Positions 11,100-19,409 of a stretch of 64,000 bases of DNA are shown here, piece by piece. The position numbers and the translations under genes were made by a program. Below the pieces are notes generated by a model. It did not search any database, had not been told where the DNA came from, and worked only from the letters and a program-made list of their open reading frames with translations. The stretch's first letter is position 1; each line of letters opens with the position of its first letter. The stretch is from Symsagittifera roscoffensis (Eukaryota; Xenacoelomorpha; Acoela; Convolutidae), in the NCBI RefSeq assembly GCF_963678635.1, contig NC_087064.1, positions 8,719,671 to 8,783,670 of the forward strand. Reading direction: 5' to 3'.

Positions 11100-11990
11100 C
11101 ATTTTGGTTGATGGGCACACCTCAGTTTAAGTTTCGCGATTGTTCATATTGAACCACGAAATCATCCCTCAAATGTGTGTCCCTCTAGTGCTCGGAAGTT
11201 ATGTCTTGTTGCAAGCCCAGAGCCCAGTCAGCACCGAGTGAACCGGTTCCAGTGACGCATTAATGCGCTGCTTTCTCGGTAAGAATTGAAAAGTCTCGGA
11301 TTTCTCAAAAATTTCTTCAACTCTGCTTCTATAGCATCTAGCACCCGTGGATATCTACTTGCCCCATGTCGAGATGTGGCCACATTTTGTGCAACTAGTC
11401 CCGCCAGACAAATGTAGAGATTCGTTTTTAGCGCTAGTTCCCCTTCCAGTCAATTTTTGTCGTTCGCATGTGCTGACATCTGCTGATTTGCGCTGCTGTA
11501 AGCGCTCCGTCTAGATCTTAACTCTTTTGGTTTAATCTGTGTTACGCGACCATATCCCACTGAAATATGTTGAATCAAAATTCCCAGAGCATGGGTGGTT
11601 CGTTGAAATGGCAATAAACCTTTGATTGCAAGTAGATTCCCCTTAGACCTGTTGACAGCGCCATGTTGAAAATCAGTTTCAATAAGAGTATATTTCAGAT
11701 AGAATGACCAACCTTTCCTTTCAAAAAATAGCATAAGAACGACAACTAGAGGTCACACAGAGGGTGATAAACGACACCATTGGCCGGTAACATTCGGTAC
11801 TTTTCTAGCACCGACTGATGCACAGATGATTGATCATCAATGGTCGCAAAACACAAGTACAAAAATGTTTGAGAATCACGGAATAAATACTAAGAATAAT
11901 TGCTTTAACAACGCGCTTACAGCAACGCAAACACTCGCAAACTATCCTGATGTCTCAAACTAGATTGAAAGGTCGGAGCTCTACTATTTC
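11100..11990. other. Gag-side sequence of gypsy copy 1 and junction with copy 2
   Basis: The minus strand near 11,150-11,120 reads H-L-R-D-D-F-V, which recalls the 'RD.FV' near the end of gypsy Gag core domains, so part of the gag gene probably lies here. A 94-codon minus frame at 11,450-11,734 has no recognisable content. The rest is anonymous. No primer-binding site or LTR edge was seen. Confidence 0.3.
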
Positions 11991-13285
11991 ATAGCCAGCT
12001 TTGTTAGGTTTTCAAGAGATGCTTGACAATCGGCTGATCAGACGTAGTCATTTTCCCTGCTTAAAAGAGGTCGTAGCAGAGGGAACGTTTCGGCCGGAGC
12101 TGGTAGAGACATATTTAGATAGTCGAAAGGTCCCATAAAAGTCTTACGTTGGGACAGCGTGCGGGGTAGTTTTAGCGACTCGATTATCTCCGTGTTCCTA
12201 ACCAATGACGTTACTCCCGCTGGTGTTTTTTCTGCTCTAGTCATTCGCATCTTTTTTTTTGCAAATATGCACTTCGTTAATTTCAGGGAACTTGTTTTCC
12301 TTATCTAAATTTTACAAAATTTTCTCGGTCATGTCGATTTCCATGTCTTCTGTTACCAACAGTATGTCATTGCTAAAAGTGTGTGGTTGCAGAAATTTGA
12401 AGAGAATACAATCTATTGCTGACTGAAATTCAGCGGTCAATGTCGTCAGACAATCCAATCCCGTTTTGTGCTTTTACGTAGTGGTGGATTTTCCCCGTAA
12501 TAGTAAAAACAGTACACTGCAAGCTAGTTTTCGCTCTAAGTGGAAGTTGACCATAGGCGTACATGAGGTCCAAGGTTGAGAAAAATATCTCCCCCGGTCT
12601 TTTTTCGGTAATCATTTTTGTTCGAAGGTGTCCATCAGGTCTTCGATGTTCGGGATTTGATACTTATTTGTTTGGACTTGTTTTTTGAGTTCTCTCGATT
12701 CAAGCGCTAGTTTAACTGACCCGTCGTTTTTGATTGTTATTTCAATCAGCAAAACGAGGTATTTATCTAAGAATTCTCCTAACTTTTCAATATGACCTTG
12801 CTTCAGTAGTTTGTCGTTTTCACGTCTACTTTATCCTGTAGTTTTATGAACATTCTTCTTCCTTTTGATGCACTGGGCATAAATTATAAAATAACTCCGC
12901 CAGTTTATAATCTTCTCTACCCTACGAAAAGGGTTTGAAAGTTGCTTAATGAAATACTCTCGCCACGGACTCAGTGTTATCTCCTGTTCACCGCTTATTT
13001 TCTGTTCCCCCTAAATAGACATCAATGCTCCCCCTGGTTTCTGCTGAATCAGCTGTAGTCCCGAGTTTGCCATTAAGTCCCGCCCAATGACTGACGGCCG
13101 ACGTTACCCGATTATCTTCACGTTTGAAGTAAGCTCCCTGCTATTCGACTCGAATACGACCTTCGTCGTCCGCAGCAGTCTTAGCGGATTGTTTCCATAT
13201 TCGCGTTATCTTCTGGTTTCAGTGTCTCCGGCGTCAAAAACTTCGCGCCAAGGGTTCTCTTCTACTCTTCGATGGTGAATATTGG
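11990..13285 (-). mobile_element. Partial Ty3/gypsy copy 2 (protease end to RT)
   Basis: This is a second copy of the segment 9,270-10,600, offset by about 2.70-2.73 kb and in the same minus orientation. It holds the protease end near 13,110-13,030, the RT motif F-S-T-L-D-L-M-Y-A-Y-G-Q-L-P-L near 12,590-12,530, a degraded second RT motif (S-N-D-I-L-L-V, with one catalytic Asp changed) near 12,380-12,350, and the connection T-P-A-G-V-T-S-L-V-R-N-T near 12,230-12,180. Copies diverge after about 11,990 and 13,285, so it is truncated at both ends. It is either an independent insertion or a tandem duplication of copy 1. Confidence 0.75.
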
Positions 13286-13289
13286 CAGA

Positions 13290-14130
13290 CTGAATAAACT
13301 TAAAATGAACTTGATGTGAAACTGAAATGAAACTCTCTGTTACGACTGAGAACAAGTTTAGTTTCCCTATTCCAGACCCCTAATCAAAATTACTTTGTCT
13401 AAGCTAAAGCAACTGAGTACAATCTGTGTCACAATTTAAAGCAGTTATGATTATTTTTGAATTATTCAAAATAACTTCTATTATTTAATCTTATAGCTTC
13501 ACTTAATTTTTGAATGGGCACTAATGCGTACTCATTTTGAGATGCGACCTCCCGCTGAAACAAGCCTCATTTTTAAAGATCATCTATTGATATAAACTTC
13601 AAAAGTTCAGAAGATTCATCGAAAAAATTTCGATAGTTTTTGAAATTCAGTTTTGAGTTTGAATTTCAAGTACTTTCAAGACCTTATATTTTTTGTGCTA
13701 ATTTTTCAAAGTTACTTAGTATATTTTTTGATTTAATTGACACTTTTCGAACTGTTTGTTGCTCTTTTTTGCTGGTTGTTGTTGTTCTTTTAAGATGACT
13801 TGTAAGATCTTTGAGCAAATGATCATTAGCAACTGCTAAGATAACTGCTTTTCCAAATTTAACCGGTAATTTTAATCTTATGTAATGTCAAAAAAACGAC
13901 AGAAAATAGTTTTGGAATTTGATAGTGATATTCGTCAACGAATCAAGGTTTTGTGGCTCAGAAAGTTCCTCAAATGTAACAATTTGCAAGGTGAGCTCTT
14001 GCAAGTAAGTCCTAGTTTAGCTAATTTAAGAATTTTATCATCAGGATAGACTTCTGGTTAGCTAAAACGGGGTTCAAGAATTTAGACGACAAGAAATTAG
14101 GCGACCAGAAAATAATGGAACATAGACAAT
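13290..14130. other. AT-rich non-coding stretch
   Basis: No gene seen. The first 200 bp share short segments with 5,990-6,300 (TGTGTCACAATTT and a GTGAAACTGAAAT segment) in swapped order. The remainder is anonymous T-rich sequence. Confidence 0.3.
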
Positions 14131-14134
14131 AACT

Positions 14135-14345
14135 TGCGCGCAAATTGCGTAAAATTTGTTTTCAGACTTAAATTATTTTTTGGCTGAGTAAATATTGGTT
14201 GTCCAGTTTAGAAATAAATTGCGTGCAAATTGCGTGAAATTTGTTTGCAGATTTTAATTATTTTTTGGCCGAGTAAATACTGGTTGTACAATTTAGACAA
14301 TAACTTGCGTGCAAATTTCGTGAAATTTGTTTACCGACTTCAATT
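14135..14345. repeat. Three degenerate tandem units of about 82-87 bp
   Basis: GCAAATTGCGTRAAATTTGTT recurs at about 14,141, 14,225 and 14,312. Each is followed by a TTAATTATTTTTTGGCYGAGT-like stretch, weaker in the third unit. This is a small tandem array upstream of an R1 copy. Confidence 0.7.
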
Positions 14346-14430
14346 AATTCTTGGTTGAATCAATACTAGTAAATTCAGTTTCTTTTAACGGTCGAATAAG
14401 GTGCTTGCTGTCTTATTTCCTAGGCCCCAA

Positions 14431-15110
14431 CTAAAACAGTCGGTTGGAAAATAATCAATGAACGCAAGCGCCTCTGTAAATGATTGGCACAGATTTCGTA
14501 TTACTACAGATTTCGTCTTATTCATTTAATTAACAGATTTCGTCCCATATCCAACATCCTATCATCCCATATCCAAACTTGTGGGACGAAATTTGTGTTC
14601 GCTTTAAATGCAACAAAATCAGTTGAAATTAAAATGGGAAGAGATCTGTCATGGGACGAAATTTATCACAGCTGTAACTATTGGGAAACAATTAAATTTA
14701 AGTAAACAAAAATACTGACTTTTTTCAAACAAAAAATCTCAGCTTTCGATTTGCCAAGAAAAATGATAGCCTTGAAGCACTATGATTTTCAAGAGCATTT
14801 GATGATTGACATTTTTTTGATAAAATTAACCCAATTTGAGAAAACTGGATCATTAGGCAAGTTTTTTGCTCCGCTGGTAAATCTAAATGTTAAATTCCAT
14901 TTTCGAAAAAAGAAACCAATCACGTTTTTTGTCACCTTTACTTTTTTGCTGGTCGATGATGGAGTTTTTTTGTCGATGTCAAAGTTCTGGTCGATGCCAA
15001 AATTTTTTTTCAAAGTATCAAATCTGGTAAACTTAAACTTAAAAATTTCAAAAAAAGTCAATTTTAAATCACTGATTTCTTGACACTTCATTTTCATAGC
15101 GCACAGTTTC
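14431..15110 (+). repeat. R1 repeat copy (14.4-15.1 kb)
   Basis: Contains the R1 landmarks CAGTCGGTTGGAAAATAATC, ATTAACCCAATTTGAGAAAA, CTGGATCATTAGG and TTAAATTCCATTTTCGAAAA in order. An insertion separates the first landmark from the rest. The overlapping 107- and 110-codon frames on both strands are chance frames within the repeat. Confidence 0.7.
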
Positions 15111-16440
15111 ATGAAATTTTTCGGCTCTTGAACGTTTTTAATGTTTTACATGTTTTTTTTGTTATTTTTTTAAAGACTGAGACAGCTAATTTGAATACGT
15201 TTTTGATGCCACTGTTTTCTTTCTGATTCAAGTTTTGTTTGATTTCAATTTTGTGCAGACCTAATTTGAAAATCAATCTTTCGAATATTGGCCATACTAG
15301 GTTTCATGCGGCGGAAAACTAATAACAGAATACTTTTGGTAATTTTCAAACCGGCGTTTAAGTTAACACAATTGAAGGAAATTTTTACTGCAATTCCAAA
15401 TAAAAAGGTCGAGATTTGGCAAAAATGAACACAACACATGTTTTTAAACCATAGTTAAAATAGATCATGGGGAACCGAGTGATCTTTTCTACAGGTCATA
15501 ACTAACCATGTAATTGAATGGACCGAAAATCAGATAATTGAGTAAAATGAAAGCTACAAGCGTAGTGTCTTTTTATATCTGGATACCAGGCAACAAATTA
15601 TCACCCTGAAAATCTTAAAATATTCTTGAAAACCGAACCAATTACAGAAAAATTGGTCAATGGATTTTTAACTCAAAACTAACTCCTTCAAATTCCTATG
15701 TAATTTCCATTTTTGTAAGCACGTAAAAAAAAGAGTTTTTTTGTATCAAATGACTTTGTATTGAAGTTGAAAAAAATTCAAAATCGAACAGCCAAAAGTC
15801 ATTTTTGCCACAAATCAGAATCTTTATTTTTTTTTAATTAAAAAATTTAAAAATTTTACCTGAACAAAAAGTCAAATCAGTCTTTGAAAAATTTCCACTA
15901 TTTTCATGGACAATTATTGAAAACAATTTTCAGCAAGCAGTAGCTAAACTAACACAACTTGGGGGGAACTCGTTAAGGCAAAAATCATCCAAGTTGCTTG
16001 TCCAATAAAAGCTATAAGGTCACCCACCGTTTGAATACTCATACCAAACTTCTATTATACTTTTTCAACGCCTCGGCAAAAAATTACTCTGTCAGTACAT
16101 GGTAGGCCGGATACTTGGGGCCGAAAAAAACATAGCCAACACAAAACAGGAGAAAGGCCGATGCGACTAAAGGAGACCGAAAAAACGATTTTCTGAAAGA
16201 TATTTTTCTATAGTAGAAACAAAATTATCAAGCCACAGAACTTTTGAATACAAAACCTTTTTTTGATTGAATTTTTATAGGACTAAGCGAATTAGACAAA
16301 ACTGGTCAACAGCTAGCATATTTGTTTCGCTATTATTTCTGGAAATTGAAGTCTTTACTAAAAGTAAAAATCATTAGTTTTTTCCGCACCATTTGACTCC
16401 TTTACTTTTTTAGAAGGCTTAATTTTTCAGTTTGAACTTA
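15110..16440. other. AT-rich non-coding stretch
   Basis: No gene, RNA or repeat I can support. Scattered 60-codon frames have compositions expected of AT-rich noise. Confidence 0.3.
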
Positions 16441-16890
16441 ACAAAACACCGCCGGCAAGCAGTTTGAAAAACGTCAGCAAACGTAAGGAAACAGATAAAG
16501 TTAAGCTGATTTTCTGAAATAATTTTTGATTTTTCGAAGAAAAAATATGTGGCTTTGAAATTTTTCAATTTTCAAAACAATTTATGATTGACATTTTTTA
16601 TATGATTTCAACCTAATTTGAAAAACAACTGGATATAAAGCTAAAGATGTTGCTCCGCTAAAATATCTGAAATTTAAAACTTTTATACTTTCGCTGTTCG
16701 ATAGTGGAACTTGACTTCTTCCAAACACAAAAGAAATGAATTGAAAAAGAAATCAAAAATAGCCACGGAAACAAAATCGTAACTATCCCGAACAACGGTT
16801 AATACTTTTTAAAAAATTAAAGAATCATCACGACCTATATAAGAAACTGAACAACGTTTATCGAAGTTTAAAACATAACCTTGATATAGT
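16440..16890 (+). repeat. R1 repeat copy (16.4-16.9 kb)
   Basis: R1 copy ending with CATCACGACCTATATAAG and a CAACGTTTATCGA segment. It matches the copy at 26,515-26,870 in position relative to a receptor-like exon relic (17,281-17,345), which supports a block duplication. Confidence 0.65.
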
Positions 16891-17280
16891 AATGCCTGTG
16901 CCATGGAAGTCCTTGCCAATGGACCCCACCGGACCTACTGTTTGCAAGTGAGAGTTGTACTCATTCTGTAGTGATTTAATTTCAACAGCAAGCCACAAAA
17001 ATCATTGGATCACGAAGTGTATAAAAATTGTTCATACGTCAATTTGCCTGCAAAAAGACATTGTGTGAATTTGTTATTTCGTTTGCTGACACGTTTTATA
17101 GCAATTTTTAACACCAAACGCCACTGTCAATAGCCTTTTTTACACTGAATTCTAGAAAAAAGAAGAACTGGAAAAAAGTTAAGCAATCTTTCAAAAAAAA
17201 CAACGACAGGTAAAAAGCATGTATAAAACTTGATTTCAAAAACCTATGATCATGATAAAATGAAGCCCCGCTAAACTCAC

Positions 17281-17345
17281 GTAGGAGCAACTCGATTCAA
17301 AAAGACAAAGACGATCCCAAGTACGAAAATAGTATTTCCCCATAG
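17281..17345 (-). pseudogene. Decayed paralogue of receptor exon 6
   Basis: On the minus strand this segment aligns with exon 6 of the receptor-like gene (27,768-27,837). In the matching frame it encodes a hydrophobic stretch, N-T-I-F-V-L-G-I-V-F-V-F-L, and ends in phase 2 at CTCCTAC|GTGAGT, a sound donor. The acceptor of exon 6 (TTTTCAG) corresponds to ATACTATG here, so the splice acceptor is lost. Flanking sequence also matches: CAGACGCAAAGCTGCA near 17,444 against CAGGCAAAGCTGCAGC near 28,155. It is a relic of a tandem copy about 10.5 kb away. Confidence 0.55.
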
Positions 17346-17529
17346 TATCAAATAAAGTTATTCTGCTAAGGAAATTGCAAAATTTGAATGAACTGATTTG
17401 TTTGAAAATTTCTTTGCTTTTGTAGAAAAAGTTATCAATTTTACAGACGCAAAGCTGCAATTCGCAAACACAAGCAAAAGTAAAGCTATGAAATAATGTT
17501 TAAAAAAAATAATTAATTTAAGCCATGAA

Positions 17530-17610
17530 TTAAGTAGTTTTTGCTGTGGCAGATTCCAGCCTCTGCTTTAGATTTGGAGTCGAACGTTCGCGCATCGGCG
17601 CCACGGGCCT
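17530..17610 (-). CDS. Possible extra terminal exon downstream of the receptor-like gene
   Basis: A GC-richer island preceded on the minus strand by GGGAAATTTTCAG at 17,611-17,623. Read in phase 0 it gives 26 residues starting R-P-V-A-P-M-R-E-R-S-T-P-N and a TAA at 17530-17532; that phase fits splicing from exon 9. Read after the phase-1 end of exon 10 it is also open, as A-R-G-A-D-A-R-T-F-D, to a stop near 17,513. It lies 1.6 kb past the main stop codon. It could instead be a relic of the tandem paralogue or a tRNA-like sequence (GTTCGACTCC is present). Confidence 0.25.
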   Translation of the reverse strand, partial: RPVAPMRERSTPNLKQRLESATAKTT

Positions 17611-17919
17611 CTGAAAATTTCCCAACTTTTGCCATCAAAAAAGCAGTTTCAGATGCTTGTAAATTGCCAATGCTGTGCAATAAAAATAGAGGGCTATTCT
17701 CATTATGGAAAGACTGAATGATGAAACCTTTTGAACCAATCAAAATTAGTAGACGTTCATATTCGCTGAAATGTTTTTGCAGTAAAACGAGGTTAAAATT
17801 AGCAAAAATGAAATGCACATTTCGCGCGGATACAATAAATTTGCTGTTTTGGTTTTCAATTTCTTTAAACCAGCATCTGTGAAAAACTTTCAAATATATT
17901 CGATCCGGCAATGTTTGAA

Positions 17920-19150
17920 AACTCTTACATCTGCAAACTGCTAACTTTATAAACGGTCAGTCTCAAACTCAATGGCCTAGATTTATTTGATAACTTTGAG
18001 ATATTCGCGACTTTTTGAATACTTTTTCTGATTGGCTGCAAATAGCTGAAATTAAGTTCCAGCATTCGGTCCCTCCATCATGAGGGATTCCACCGCAAAA
18101 AAGCCACCAAATATAAACTAAAGGCAACCACACTAATTTTGCACGCAAAAAATTACAAACCATTAAGGCACAGTGTATAAAACATGCATTTAAAAAAACT
18201 CTAACAAAATATATTGAGTTGGAAAGATTCTGAGAAGTTATTTATTTAAATTGTGTTTTTGTATGAAACGAATACTTTTGTGGTTCATTTTATGAATTAA
18301 AATGCATTAACTGTGTTAATTTATTACTAATCAATTGAATGTCAAAATTCATGTTTTTTAACTGCAAATTAGTCTGCGTCAAAAAAATTCACCTGAAGTA
18401 GCACTAATACTTTCGACTTAGATTGAAAAAAACGCGTTGTTATACACTTTGCTTGTGAAAATCATTGAATTATGCCAACTCCAGTGAACTCTTCTGGTCT
18501 ATCAATTTGAACTGCTTTAGGTTCCTGATCTATTTTCGCCTAGATTTTTCGTTCATGGCGTGGTCGATTGATGCAATGCTAAGTTGATCGAACCACGTAT
18601 ACTTGGTGCTATATCCTTAATCAGAAAGATATCAAATCATAACAATTTAGATTTAATTCAATCCACAGACATAAATTAGGATGATTCAAGCTATCAATCT
18701 AACAAGCATTTCGATTCTATGAAAACTTAGAACTTGAAATAAATTAGCACGCAATTTGAGGTCATTTTTAAACAAAAAAGACGCTTTAAAAAAGGTAACA
18801 ATATTAAGAATAAGTTATTTTCTTTTTGATGTAAAATATTACAAAAGATGACAAAACGGCAGCAACTTTTTGTCCATATTTTTACTGCACACGTATGGTT
18901 TACTGTTTGAAAAAAAAAACTGGATGAAATCAGTACAAAATTATTCGATAAATAGTGCGGATAAAACTAATGGTTTTAGGTTCAGGTGGTGCATTGTATG
19001 ATGAGTAGCAAACAGTTAGTTCTCGAACAAACAGCGTTAATTAAAAAGAGCAATCTGCCAAACTTGCACAAATTGGGCGACCATATTCAAATTTTCAGAT
19101 CTCGAGATATAAAACATGTTTGAATTAGGCATCTTAAATCTTTTATGATA
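17920..19150. other. Non-coding stretch with a block matching 28.8-28.95 kb
   Basis: No gene. The segment near 18,280-18,330 (TTAACTGTGTTAATTTATTA) matches 28,885-28,920, again offset by about 10.6 kb, which is further evidence for the block duplication. A short hairpin, CGTGGTCGAT with ATCGAACCACG, lies near 18,560-18,596. Confidence 0.4.
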
Positions 19151-19206
19151 CAGCAATTGCTCCTTTTAATTGATTTTTGTCAGTTTCAACTTTTTGCAAC
19201 TCATTA

Positions 19207-19409
19207 CTAAGTTTCGCTCTGATTCACTTTTGTTTCTGTCTCATCACGAGTGTTATTGTTGTTGTTGGTTGCATCTTCGGCTGGTAAAACCGTTATCTTC
19301 ATGCTGTCGTGTCCAAGAGTTTGCTTGCGAGGAATCGCGTCGTCTGTGTTCGTACATGAAAGATTCGTTTCATCCAGAGTCTCCAAAACGATCACTTCTT
19401 TTCTACCAT
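19207..19409 (-). CDS. Receptor-like gene exon 11 (C-terminal tail and stop)
   Basis: Acceptor TTAATTTTGTTTGCGCAG|. It is 203 nt: two bases complete an Asp codon, then 66 codons and TAG at 19207-19209. The tail is hydrophilic (G-R-K-E-V-I-V-L-E-T-L-D-E), with an Asn run and many Thr, Glu and Asp, typical of a cytoplasmic tail. The 236-bp MITE at 19,451-19,686 sits 41 bp upstream of the acceptor. Confidence 0.75.

Larger units (their letters stand above)
6500..11100 (-). mobile_element. Decayed Ty3/gypsy retrotransposon, copy 1
   Basis: On the minus strand, reading from high to low coordinates, I see recognisable remains in canonical gypsy order: Gag zinc knuckles (about 11,040-10,830), aspartic protease (about 10,700-10,310), reverse transcriptase (about 10,000-9,640), the RT-RNase H connection (about 9,560-9,400) and an integrase-like C-terminus (about 7,700-7,200). 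Frames are broken repeatedly by stops and shifts, so nothing is translatable as a whole. The stretch 6,500-7,100 is GC-richer than its surroundings and holds open minus-strand frames of charged composition, which could be the end of the element. I could not identify paired LTRs. Family placement rests on the YAYGQLPL reverse transcriptase motif and the protease-RT order. Confidence 0.75.

Noticed and set aside
14751-15112. Overlapping 107- and 110-codon frames on both strands
   Set aside because: Both lie inside an R1 copy and are not conserved as frames in the other copies.
17513-17911. 132-codon minus-strand frame as a single gene
   Set aside because: Only its last 30 or so codons (after an acceptor at 17,611) look coding; the remainder is AT-rich intron-like sequence.
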